64,000 nt of DNA from Ipomoea triloba (Eukaryota; Streptophyta; Magnoliopsida; Solanales; Convolvulaceae). Position 1 is the stretch's first letter. Every line of letters begins with the position of its first letter. This document shows, piece after piece, positions 26,343 to 36,793 of the stretch. The DNA is taken from assembly GCF_003576645.1 (NCBI RefSeq), contig NC_044916.1, positions 3,263,498-3,327,497 of the forward strand. The letters run 5' to 3'. A program made the position numbers and the translations under genes. The notes beneath the pieces were generated by a model. That model was not told the origin of the DNA and ran no database searches. It was given only the letters and a program-made list of their open reading frames with translations.

Positions 26343-29300
26343 CTAATAAACCACTGATGAACTTGAAGAGATCATCCCTAATATATCCTTGTGTAAGCTT
26401 TGATTGGTCACAAGAATGCCCCCGGAAGGAAATATGAGTCGCCGTTCAACTTCATCTTCTGCAAAATCAATATCACTCCCTCTCCAGTCACTCACCTGAT
26501 ACCGAGTTCAACATTTCGAATTAATCACCGCGACAAAAAGTCTAAGAGCTTTGAAAACACTTTGTAGAACTAAATGTATGTCATATAGACTCAATAACAG
26601 AGGTGATAATATGGATCTTGCATGCAGTTTCACTAGCTTTAAGTAAGTAATTGCTGCTTTGGTGATGTTGTAACAAGTCCAGTGGCTAGTAAAGCATAAA
26701 CAAGGTTAAACTTAAGTGGTTTGTATAGTTGTATATATAACCGAGGCCCGAGGGAATGTAATACTGTAATGCTATATATATACATGACTGCTTGGTATAA
26801 AAGAAAGAATCCCCATACCTTTCCTCCAGCTTCATGGATGCATATGACTCCTACAGCATGATCCCATGCCTACAGTATGACATGATTAAGCATCAGCTCA
26901 TTCATTCTATTGCAATTAGTAGCATTGACAATGCTGAACATGACATATTACCCTGATGAGTTTTCCAGTCTTCACATGGATAATAAAAACTGATGCCCTT
27001 CCAGAAGCCACCATCAAATATTTACATAAGCTGTACACAGAATATAAACATCATTTCAAAATTCAAATACAAGCAAAAAAATAAATAAATAAATAAATAA
27101 AATAAAAAAATAAAAAATCCGTGAAGTCAATTCCAAAAGAACACAACTAGCATATGGTAAAGCTGTAGTTCGGCAGCTTTTCAAAGGAGTAATAATAAAC
27201 TAATAATGTCAAATTCTAAAAAATGAGGGTGTTTTTGTTTTTCTTTTGGTAATTAACAATCAATTTCTAATAGACACAAACTTGGTATAAAAGTAATTGG
27301 ACTTTAAGAAGTTATGTTTTAAGATGAAATGATGAATAAACCTTCCACAGCAAGCAGACAAAAGAAGAATGTCTCTGTCTCCAACTTTTTCAGCCTGATT
27401 TTTTGCATTAAATAAAGCTGATAGGGGTATTAACTCCCATGTTTGAGACTCTGGAATGCAAAAGCTTGCATCCTTAACTAATTGGCACTCATCAACAGAG
27501 CATCTGGTCCAGTTATTAGACAATTCACCACTTTGTGTGTTCCATAACCTCTTTCTCCATGTTCCACATCCCAAATGAGAAACCATTAGGATTCCTGATG
27601 TCATGGGCGTTTTCTCATTGTATCCAGCTGAGGAATTGTCAGAATTGTATTCCTTCCAGTTTGGGCAGCCCATAACTCCTAAAACAATTTGTCCCTCAAC
27701 TACAAGAGCCAAGCCAACCTGAAAATATGAGGGCATGTTCAGATATATAAATTGAAGGACAAATAAAGAACCAGGAATTAATTGGAGGGAGGAAAGAACA
27801 CAGAGACTTTTTGCAGGATTAGATTACTTTGCCACAAGTAAAACAATCTTGTGCTCAATGCAAAACTAAAAAAATAGTGTGAAACTAACAAAAGTTGTAA
27901 AGCATACCACATACAGAGCATCGCCACCTTTAACAAACCCTCTTGTCCCATCAATAGGATCCAATACCTGTACCAAAGTGAAGGAATCAATGAACAAAAT
28001 GAAACATTGAAAACCAGTATACCATGTAAATATATGTCATGTTTTTCTCATTCATTTCGAGCAAGGGAGCTGGCAATGTTCGTTTGTTTATGGTTCTTCT
28101 TTTCTTTTTTTCTTTTTTTTTTCATATGTCCAAAGTCACAAACTAATGCTCAAGAAATCATAAATTTCTTCCTCGGTCTTTCTTTTAGAGAAAATAAGAT
28201 TTCATTGTGTCATAAGGCAGAGAAAACAAAAGGAAAAATATAACTGCACTATTCCCAATGAATTCAACTCTACAACTTCAGCATGCAATAACCACTCTCA
28301 GATATTAAAGACAGCCAAAGAAAAACAAAGAGCAGAGGAAATAAAATTTAGACATAAATGGGACATCTTTACGCCTTCAAAGTCCAAGACCCAAACATAT
28401 ACGATAATATCTATTTCCAGTATGATAATAGATTCTTTCCAGCTGAGAATGCCACAAAAGGCATGCCCAATATCTAAATTTATCTAAAATATATGTAGAA
28501 CTATGTCCTATAACATGATCAACATTTTTTGGACAAAGATGCTACATATGGGGGGCAACCCCAACCGAGTTAGTCAGGCTATTGGCTTGGTAACCATAAG
28601 GTTCCAAGCTCAAATCTTAGTAGGAGCGGCCTATTAGCCTTCTTGGTTTACCTCCTTGTGGTCCTTTGCCGGCTAGGGTCACAAGGCGAGGTTTACCGAA
28701 TGCACACCTTCGGGTAGTGGCTGCGGGCTTCCCTCCGCACCCAAAGATGCTACATATGGTATAGCACATTTAGAAGAAGTAGAATTATATGAGACACATG
28801 TAAATCACACAATTACCAAATTTCATTCAGGAATTAGACAACTTTCTAGCCATGAATGAGATATAAGAGAAAAGTGGCATAAACATGACCACGTGATTGA
28901 GGCTTTGTGGCATTACGTAGTGAATCTTTTCTTTTGGTCAACAGACTCAAAAAGAATCCTTGTTTGTAAATATGACAGCAAAACTAAATATAAATCTTCA
29001 GATGCGCTTGAAAGTTTATAACTGCATTAGATTTTATTACCACGTGTCAAAACAAACCCACCCAATAAGTGGCCGGAGAAGGGCCAAATGTGTAGGCATC
29101 CTTTCCACCTCTGTCAATTGCTCTCAGAACATCATCCTCTGTCAACTTATCTCCAAATGTTGCTTTAGTTGTAACCACATCAACCACAGGATCAACCAGA
29201 TTATTCACACGCAAAGATGCCGAGTCTTCTTCAGCCACCAGAGGAATAGAGGGAAATAGTCTACCCATCTCTGTCATATTAAAACAGGAGATAGCTTACC

Positions 29301-30509
29301 AAAATAAATAAAAAGCTGCAAAGGAAGGAGGAAGAAAAGAACTAAAAGGGAAACAGCTGACTTCAGTGACAAGTTAATATGCTCTTAATTCATTCCTCAG
29401 GTGCCCTTTATAAATAAATCATCCATAGTTTTTACTCATAAATTCAGTTTTGATTTCTTATGGATCAGTGGTTGAAACTGCAGTGAAATTCTTTACTAAC
29501 TCTCATTTGCCCTTTTATGTATTAAAGAAAAAAATGAAAGCAAATGACATAATAAAAGATTATATACTTGGAACAAAATTAAATTTTTATAAAATTTGCA
29601 TCAACAAATAGACCATTACCCAAGCTAACTAAAGCCTGCACTCCAAAATCTGCAACAGTCACTGGGGTCTGGTCATTTTTCTCAAGAATTTGTCCATCAC
29701 CATCACTGGAGAGCAATGACTTCTTAACCTAGCAATCACCAATAACAACCAACAATTTTAGAGTATTACACTACTCACAAATAAAAGAAATCTCCATTGT
29801 TCTTTACAGTAGGAGCAAAGGAAAACATATTTTTTTAATACTACTAACTCTGTTAAAACTTAGTATATGTCATAGCTACTTTTCTCAATCTACTGAAGCG
29901 CAAATAGTCAATCGTAGTCAATTGTAAACTAGGAAAAAGATACTTCTGTTTCCAATCTTTGGTTTAGTCTACTCAGTACTTTGCAATACAGGTTAAACTC
30001 AAAATGACATATCCATGAGACATTTTACAAAATTTAGAAAAGAAAGCACAAAAAAGAGCCCAAAAAAAAAAAAACGAACACAAAAAATGGCGATAATGTA
30101 GTTGCAGAAACCTAAAGAAAAAAAAAAGTATTGCATTGAAACTCTGAAGTTAACTAAAAATTTCAGCAAATCAATAACCAAATACTGCAATCAATCAAAA
30201 TGCTTGAGAGAATACATCAACGCAGAGACGACAAGCTCTCTCAACAACATCCACGGCTGCCTCGAGTTCTTTGTAGTATTTCGCTTTCTGCTCCGAAAAC
30301 GGAAGCCTCGAACTCAACCTTTAACCCAATGAGCAACATAATTACGAAAATTAAACTGTATTAGCTCGGGGAGAACTGTGAAACCCTAGGATTCCAATTG
30401 AAGATTAGAACCTCACGGTGAAGCAGCGCCGGCGGGGAGGCTGATCGAACGGACGGCATGGATGAGCTTTGGGGAATCGAACGGCGGAGTAGCGAAGGAG
30501 AAGATCCAT
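26343..30509 (-). CDS. 3'(2'),5'-bisphosphate (PAP) nucleotidase, organellar type
   Basis: Inositol-monophosphatase-fold enzyme expected to remove the 3' phosphate of PAP, a by-product of sulfation. Nine exons (minus strand): 30509-30412, 30318-30216, 29728-29620, 29270-29062, 27967-27908, 27718-27342, 27030-26952, 26869-26819 and 26495-26343; 412 residues. All junctions are GT..AG and stay in frame. Metal and substrate motifs: EED at 117-119, DPIDGT at 176-181, WDHA at 347-350. The N-terminus (MDLLLRYSAVRFPKAHPCRP, then an Arg-rich stretch) resembles an organelle-targeting peptide. From memory, the order and spacing match the Arabidopsis putative mitochondrial PAP phosphatase (At4g05090) better than SAL1. 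Intron 4 (27968-29061) holds a SINE. Substrate and organelle are inferred from the family. Confidence 0.9.
28552..28742 (+). mobile_element. SINE in intron 4 of the PAP phosphatase gene
   Basis: A 191-bp insert bounded by a perfect 17-bp direct repeat, aaagatgctacatatgg, at 28535-28551 and 28743-28759. A tRNA-like head (gctattggcttggtaacc, then ggttccaagctcaaatc) is followed by a body with gcggcctattagcc and ggtagtggctgcgggcttcc. It lies opposite to the host gene. A diverged second copy is at 57680-57887 in the VAP gene. Confidence 0.85.
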
Positions 30510-31645
30510 TGCAGGAGAGAATCAAACGGTAAAGGAAGCTGCGAAGGGAATATGCTATATTTAATGTTTAAAGTTCATTATATGATGAGAAACGCCAAGT
30601 CCTAACGGCGAAGAGTATAATGGCGGCCGGCGGGGATAGATTGAGCAGCCCGGTGACAGTTGAGTCCGTTGGTTAGTTTTCCTTACGGATATTTGGAGAC
30701 GAAAGTGTTTCAGTTTTCACACGTGCACTCCGATCTGATCTGAATCGTCCAATATAAATTTAGCACCAAAGATATGCAATTAATATATTTTTTTTTTTGA
30801 GAGCGCAATTAATATTTTTAAAAAATCAAATGAAAGGAAATTTATCATGAAAATAGTAAAGTAAAAAAGTAGAATTATTAACCCATAATTCAAAGCAATC
30901 GTATGTGAATAATTAAATAGTTGCGCAACTAAATAAATATTTATTGTTTAAAGAAGTTTTTATAATTACATTATCAAAATAAATAAATAAACTATTGCAA
31001 TTTCAAGTATTTGTTAATTATATATATATATATATATAATTTTTTCTAACAAAATATTAGTATAATATATTAACTAACTGAAATTCTCATTAGTTATATT
31101 TAACATTCATCAATTTATACTACCAAATATACAATTATATGTAATTAAAATAGTAAATATTTGACGGTGGTCGCCTTCAATGGTTGAGAAGGCGACACCA
31201 CACCCCGGAGAAGGCAACCCGCTGTGGTCGCCTTCTCGCTTGAGAAGGCAACCACTATGGTAGGGGAAAAGGCGATGCGTCGACTTCTCTTCTCTTTCTC
31301 CATGACAAGCAAACGTTCGCCGGTCACTTTTTTGTCTGAAATTTTCGACAGAAGGTGGTCGGATCCCTAATGACATGTGATAGCAAGTCAATTATCGATT
31401 TTTGAGCTTCATTGCATCAAAATGAATTGTTCATGGATATAATTGAACCTTTAAACAGTTGAGGGGGCTAATTGAATTTTTAGCTAAAGTTCGAGGGTCT
31501 ATTTGACTCTTTTCCCAATTTGAAATATATAATTATATGTAATTGAAATAATAAATTACTTCATTTCATTGAAATTCAAAGAAATACGGAGTAAAAGAGA
31601 AAGTATTAAATTTGTTTTTTTTTTTTAATTTAGTTCACAAGAAAG
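30510..31645. other. intergenic DNA with hairpin-rich GC patch
   Basis: No gene recognised. A GC-rich patch at 31160-31320 repeats ggtcgccttc and gagaaggcgac in both senses and can fold. It is probably the core of a decayed transposable element that extends to about 31510. TA microsatellite at 31021-31038. Confidence 0.4.
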
Positions 31646-31650
31646 AAAGA

Positions 31651-31861
31651 GAAAATAACACTTTTCGTTCTTAAGTTATTGGATAATTGTACAATTCGTC
31701 CTTGGGTGTTGGTCATGCTCACTTTTCGTCCCTGAGTTATACTGAAATTGCAAATTCCGTACCTAATGTTTTCTTAATAAATGGACGAAAAGTGTAAATG
31801 ATAACTTAGGGACAAATTCTATAATTACTTTATAACTTAAGAACGAAAAGTGTAATTTTTC
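31651..31861. mobile_element. small MITE with inverted ends
   Basis: The left end aacacttttcgttcttaag and the right end cttaagaacgaaaagtgt are near-perfect reverse complements, with a further inverted match inside (cactttacgtccc-type). About 211 bp, non-coding. Target duplication not resolved. Confidence 0.6.
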
Positions 31862-32164
31862 CAAAAAAAATTAAAGCTCAATATAGATGTTATCAATAAG
31901 AGTTAATTCCAGCAATGATCCACCAACTATGTTGATTTTCCAAAATTGATCCTTGTCTTTTAATTTGGATGAAAAAGACACTTAACTATTGAATTTGTTT
32001 CGGCAATGATCCTTTTGTTTATGTCTAGTTAGTGTTAATCTTCCTCTTGTTTTCCCTAATCTACTAATTCCACGCTCTCCTGTTGGCTGTCTCTGCAAAT
32101 TCTCTCCATTAGAGCATCCCATTAGGGGCGGCGACCCTATGTGCCTCCCTTCTCATACATGATC

Positions 32165-32430
32165 TAAATCAGCGGTGGAAGTCGGTAAAATGGGAAATGG
32201 GAGAAAGATGAGGACTAAGCAGGTGAATGTAGGGGATCTGGGGCGGCGGCGGCGGAGTAGTTTCAGGCGACGTACAATGCTCCCAGGAGGCCGGATTCAA
32301 CCTTTGATTGCCGATCTTGCGTCTGATTGTGGCCGATTCCCAGAAATTGAGTCACAAGGTAGTGAGCAAGGGGATTTCGCACAGAAATTGATCTGCAAAA
32401 AGGAGATCGACGCTGATCAGCAAGGCAGGT
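32165..32430 (+). pseudogene. captured gene-like fragment, unidentified
   Basis: GC-rich stretch inside the Pack-MULE with an open frame containing RKMRTKQ and an Arg-rich patch. I do not recognise the donor gene. It may be 5' sequence of the same bHLH gene or a second captured locus. Confidence 0.4.
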
Positions 32431-32619
32431 AGGCAGGCATCAGCTCATAAGCTCATTCTCCAAGAAAAAAAAAAAGAGAAAAGAATATAAGCATCACTTC
32501 CTTCTCTGATCTTCTTCGTTCATTCTCCCCCGCTAGCCTTCTTCGTTCCATGATTTTAGGGGTTTTTTTTATTAATTAATTAATTAATTTTGTGTGTGTG
32601 TGTGTATGCCTGGCCGCAG

Positions 32620-32764
32620 CTACTTCGAGGAGGTGATTTCGGCGTATTACGATTTGAGCTCGTCGGATGGGTCTCAATCATCGGCTGCATCCAAGAACAT
32701 AGTTTCGGAGAGGAATATGAGGAAGAAACTGAACGAGCGGCTGTTTGCACTCAGGGCCATTGTC
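32620..32764 (+). pseudogene. captured bHLH transcription-factor exon
   Basis: After a cag splice acceptor at 32617-32619 the frame reads YFEEVISAYYDLSSSDGSQ, then SKNIVSERNMRKKLNERLFA and LRAIV. This is the leader, basic region and start of helix 1 of a plant bHLH of the bHLH35-like group, where the usual text is SERNRRKKLN. The sequence stops before the loop and helix 2 and runs into terminal-repeat sequence (ggaaggaccattgccgg, which recurs at about 32844). One arginine of the basic region is methionine here. It cannot form a full dimerisation domain. Confidence 0.8.
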
Positions 32765-33205
32765 GGAAGGACCATTGCCGGAACACTAAGCAATTGCAAT
32801 GACTACTTTACCCCTTTATTTAACGTCAACTTAACATTCATCTAACGGAAGGACCATTGCCGGAAAAAATTCAATAGTCAAGTGTCTTTTTTGTCCAAAT
32901 TAAAAGACGATGACTAATTTTAGAAAACCAACATAATCGGGAGACCATTGCTGTAATTAACTCTATCAATAAAATAAAATAAAAAATAATTGAAAAGTGA
33001 TTCTTGATTTCATCTTAAAGAACGAGTGTTATAAATTAGGGTTTCACAATATATCATTATACTCTAAAATTCTTCTAGGGGTGTTAGATAGTTGCTAATT
33101 GAGTTTTTTAATTAGTGATTTGGATTAATCTACAAAGCTATTGAGGTTGGTTTCATATCCATCACACTTACAAATAAAATTACAAATCTCAGTGCAATGT
33201 TAGTG

Positions 33206-33667
33206 CCTTTTTTGGTAAATGACAGATTCACAAAAATTTTGACGGAGCCGCTATTTTTGATATTTTAACAAAGTCAAAACGGCAAAAACTTCGTTTGGTA
33301 ACTCAGCGGTTTAGAGCAACAGTTAGCTCCAAACTACTGAAATTCTAAACAACATTAGTTTTAACAGCATTTGGAGTTGACATTGAAAGATTTATCCATC
33401 TCCAAAACACTTTCCACTTAAAAAAAAATAATAATAAAAAATTAACTATGTAGATTTAAAGAGCCTAGGCTCCTTAAATAAATGAAGGCTCCTCTTCCCT
33501 TGCCCATCCCATGTAGGATGGGAAAGGGGTGAAAGTGAAGGGGTGTTGAACTCCCTTTAATAGAGGGATGGGAGCTCAACACCCCTTCATTCTTACATTT
33601 TCGACGTGAGATTATAAACGATCTCATATCCTTTTTCTTTATAATAATAATAATAATAATAATAATA

Positions 33668-33700
<33 letters not shown>

Positions 33701-33730
33701 GTTATTGTTATTATTATTATTATAATATAT
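33206..33730. mobile_element. left part of a TIR element related to 14059-14759
   Basis: From gtgccttttttggtaaatg the text parallels the 14059 element: a gtcaaaacg phrase, cagcggttta, a caaact phrase and an acagcattt phrase. GC-rich hairpins follow at about 33506-33525 and 33535-33585, then a TTA microsatellite. A right end of the expected type (gattgccaaacaagacc) is at about 35146-35162, so one element may span the tRNA gene, but I cannot show this. Confidence 0.45.
33641..33722. repeat. (ATA)n(TTA)n microsatellite
   Basis: A run of ATA units turns into TTA units at about 33669, making an inverted A+T repeat of about 80 bp. Confidence 0.9.
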
Positions 33731-33954
33731 TATAAATAAGGGTCAAATAGGCTATCCAACTACACACCAAATTGTAATTAGGCCTAACTCAAAAAATTAC
33801 AATTAGGTCCCTAAACAACACAAATTCATACAATAAGTACACCTAAAATTACTTGTTTGCCGCTAACGTGTCAATTTCTTTATTTAAAAATAATTTTTAA
33901 AATTTTATTTTAATAATTTTTTAAAAAACAATTATGTTGAAATTATATATATAA

Positions 33955-34100
33955 CAGCCTGCGAGAAACGAAGAGGTCCACTTTCGTCTCTATGGTCGCC
34001 TCAAGACGAAGGGGACTTCTTTTCTGGCCAACCTGCCATGGAGACAAAGGATCCCTTTGTCTACGGGCGACCATGGAGACGAAAAGGGACCCCTTTATGC
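33955..34100. repeat. GC-rich foldable patch
   Basis: ctatggtcgcctcaagacg, ccatggagacaaagg and ccatggagacgaaaaggg recur in both senses. It is similar in style to the patch at 31160-31320 and is probably the loop region of a decayed foldback element. Confidence 0.4.
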
Positions 34101-34831
34101 GTATACTACTCATATTTCCAAGCTTGCTTTGAGAAAAGAAGATTGGAAGAAAACTTGAATGTCACGTGTTTGATAAAATGCTCCAATTAGAATTGAATTT
34201 TCATGAGAATGAGATTCAATGCTAATTGGTGGTCCAATGGCCATGAGAATGACATTGGCACCTTTAATTTATGCGTCTTCGTCCTTGATCTTTGTTAAGT
34301 CTTTACATAATCTCAATCCCAAAATCTTCCATACCATTATTAATAATATTGGGGCAACACTAAAGTAAATCACAAGATAATATCTTTCATAACTATTATT
34401 TTCCTGACAATTTCTTCATCAATATAGGATTTTGAAAATAAGTCGAAAATATTATATGCATTCTACAGTACTTCATCTTTGAACTCCATGCATGGGGTCT
34501 CCCTCATTCAAAAATTGATGCATACTTCATAGGATGGCAATTTCACTTAGCCTCGACGGGATCCTTGTTTTGCATCAACATATGAATTGAAATTTAATAC
34601 TTTAAAACTTTCATTTTTCAATTTGCATAAACTTCATCCTTATACTCCATTGCCTGATTCTTCAATTTTGTCCTTGATCTTGGATGAACCTCCCATAATA
34701 GACTGGCTTAAATCCAGTAGGCTAATAAGTCGTTTCATAGTTGAAAATTTGAAACAATAAAATTATAATTAAGAATTCATGAAAACACATTTATGTATAA
34801 TTATTATTTCTTCATTTTTTAGTTCAACCTT

Positions 34832-34903
34832 GTGGCTGTAGTTTAGTGGTAAGAATTCCACGTTGTGGCCGTGGAGACCTGGGCTCGAATCCCAGCAGCC
34901 ACA
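34832..34903 (+). tRNA. tRNA-His (GUG)
   Basis: A 72-nt cloverleaf. The acceptor stem GTGGCTG pairs with CAGCCAC (34896-34902), followed by discriminator A. The anticodon stem CCACG/CGTGG encloses loop TTGTGGC with anticodon GTG. The A box (tagtttagtggt) and B box (ggctcgaatcc) are intact. A pol III terminator TTTT is at 34911-34914, and an upstream CAA motif common at plant tRNA genes is at 34825-34827. The base at -1 is T, so the extra 5' G of tRNA-His would be added after transcription, as usual for nuclear genes. Confidence 0.95.
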
Positions 34904-35085
34904 ACCATTATTTTGTCTTCCCCAAATCAAACTAATGACCTATTGAGCATGAGTAGTGTCTAAGAACTGGATGGTTTACAATATTGATGATGTCCTTTTA
35001 TCATGGATTTTATACTCACATAGCTAGAAGTTGGAACATTTTTCCATCATACTCCGTATTATTTTCAACAATAGTAGTAAATTAT

Positions 35086-36030
35086 CGCTAATACAATCCA
35101 CCCGTCAAAATCGCTAACACAATACACTATTCGTTATCTGTTGATTGCCAAACAAGACCAATTTATTGTCGCATGGCAATTGACAGCCTTTTGTAAGACT
35201 TTATAAACTTCCAACTCTTGAAAACTTAAAGTCAACATGTAAAAATAATAAGTTTACATCAACTTGCAAGACAGTGAATTTTAAAGATAAGGACCACCTC
35301 CTTATATGATAAAATTTGTATATTTAATATCTCATGACACGTCATCACAACAATTTCCAATTATAATCTCCAAAATTACTCTCTATCATACTCCCGTATC
35401 ATTTTCAATCTCAATCAAGAATAGTACTTATTAGTGAATTAGTGAGCATGTAACGCTTATCAAAATAATAGTAAACAACTAATAACTTTACCAAACATCT
35501 CTTTACAAATCGCTAATACAATCCGCCCGCCAAAATTGCTAACACAATACGCTATTCATTATTTGCTGATTGTGAAACAAGGCTCAGTGTATTGTCACAT
35601 GGCAATTGGCAACCTTTTGTAAAGCTTTATAAGCTTTCAACTGTTGAAAACTTACAAGTCAACATGTAAAAAGAATATGTTTACATCAGCTTTCAAGACA
35701 ATGAATTTTGTAAAAATAAGCACCGCCTTATATGATACTCCATCTGTCTCATTTTATCTGTCCTACTTATTATTCATTGGTCAAACCAACTCTTAACTTT
35801 CTTCTTTGGATATTTTCTTTACCATTTATACTTATTCTTAAATTTGATTTTTTTTGTGTTTAATAGTACTTTTAATGTAGTTTCTAAATATATAAATTTT
35901 GTATATAAATGTTAAACTTAATATTATGAAAACTTGAATTAAAAATAACTTAATAACGAACCCGACACATAAAATAGAGCTGAGGGAGTAGAATTTTTAT
36001 ATTTTCCATTTCATGACACGTCATCACAAG
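35086..36030. repeat. tandem duplication, second copy split by a MITE
   Basis: Copy 1 (35086 to about 35350) and copy 2 (35511 to about 36030) share cgctaatacaatcc, gctaacacaatac, tggcaattg, gtcaacatgtaaaa and catgacacgtcatcacaa at an offset of 425 bp. Copy 2 is interrupted by the Stowaway at 35739-35988. Confidence 0.75.
35739..35988. mobile_element. Stowaway (Tc1/mariner) MITE
   Basis: The ends ctccatctgtctcatttta and (opposite strand) ctccctcagctctatttta are bounded by TA on each side (35737-35738, 35989-35990). These are the classic Stowaway ends and TA duplication. 250 bp, non-coding. The matching empty site is in copy 1 at about 35306-35310. Confidence 0.8.
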
Positions 36031-36421
36031 AGCTACACTAAGACGGATGATGTGTAAAGAGATTGGCTTTAATAATTTGCCCAAATTTTGAAATAAGAAT
36101 ATTCTTTGACAAATATAAAAAACTATGCACTACACAAATCTAACACGTATTCTTTAATTTTTTTTTTGAAAACACACGTATTCTTTAATTAAATCAGCGA
36201 TAAATATCCAAAAATCCAAGTCAGATTTTGCATGTTAATTACAACCGACAACTGTCCGTCACCCGCAGGAACCAAACTCAATCCAGTACCGCGTCACCCC
36301 CCAGCCCCCGGTTTTCCTTGCACGCCACGCCGGTTAGCATCTCCGGTCGCCGGTAGTTTCGTATAAAACCATAGGAAGCTGTAGTCAACAGTTTATCCAA
36401 TAATCCATCAAACAACTCTCC

Positions 36422-36454
36422 TATAAAACTCGAGGACTTTGAGGTTCTATATAT
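36422..36454 (+). promoter_or_regulatory. candidate TATA boxes of the first DUF3774 gene
   Basis: TATAAAA at 36422-36428 and TATATAT at 36448-36454 lie 60-90 bp before the chosen start codon. Either would place transcription start at or after the earlier in-frame ATG at 36455, which favours the Met at 36512. Confidence 0.45.
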
Positions 36455-36511
36455 ATGCTCTTTCTCGAAACCGCGTTTTCGTGTCGTGAAGATTACAAAG
36501 TCTGGAATTAC

Positions 36512-36793
36512 ATGAGTGGCGGCGGCTGTCGGGCGGCGATAAGGGTGGTTCAAGGGATGAATAAGGAGCAGCTGGTCCCCAAGTATGGCGGCGATCACTC
36601 GGCGGGATTCAATTCGGCTCTTAAGGACACCGCTTGCGGCGGCGACGTCGGTGGTTCGATGCATGCCAGGAGGTTTTCCGGCGTCGTTGATTCTTGCTCT
36701 TTGAAGGCTTCTAAAGCCGACGAGAAACTGAAACATCAGGCTGAGGAATCTCTCCGGACCGTCATGTACTTGAGCTGTTGGGGTCCGACATAG
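36512..36793 (+). CDS. wound-induced polypeptide family protein (DUF3774)
   Basis: Single-exon gene for 93 residues. The C-terminus EESLRTVMYLSCWGPT (residues 78-93) is the near-invariant signature of the plant WIP/DUF3774 family, and the upstream ADEKLKHQ fits the family's usual run-in. The family includes small proteins induced by wounding; their biochemical role is not well known. The middle (about residues 23-62) is glycine-rich and less typical. There is no signal peptide or membrane segment. I chose the ATG at 36512 because the TATA boxes lie so close to the one at 36455 that the latter would barely be transcribed; using it would add 19 residues (MLFLETAFSC...). A second family member is at 60782-60994. 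Confidence 0.88.
   Translation: MSGGGCRAAIRVVQGMNKEQLVPKYGGDHSAGFNSALKDTACGGDVGGSMHARRFSGVVDSCSLKASKADEKLKHQAEESLRTVMYLSCWGPT

Larger units (their letters stand above)
31900..32963. mobile_element. Pack-MULE-like element carrying gene fragments
   Basis: The ends gagttaattccagcaatg and (opposite strand) gagttaattacagcaatgg open terminal inverted repeats of roughly 120 bp that also share a cttttaatttgga stretch. A perfect 9-bp target duplication, tatcaataa, lies at 31891-31899 and 32964-32972; this and the long inverted ends are the signature of Mutator-like elements. The interior (about 32100-32765) is GC-rich, gene-like and unlike the flanks. It includes a bHLH exon preceded by what looks like its intron with a cag acceptor, and a separate fragment at about 32165-32430. 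No transposase is present. Confidence 0.85.

Noticed and set aside
32590..32845. Treating the bHLH-containing frame as an intact gene
   Set aside because: It stops within helix 1 and runs into terminal inverted repeat sequence; it is a captured fragment.
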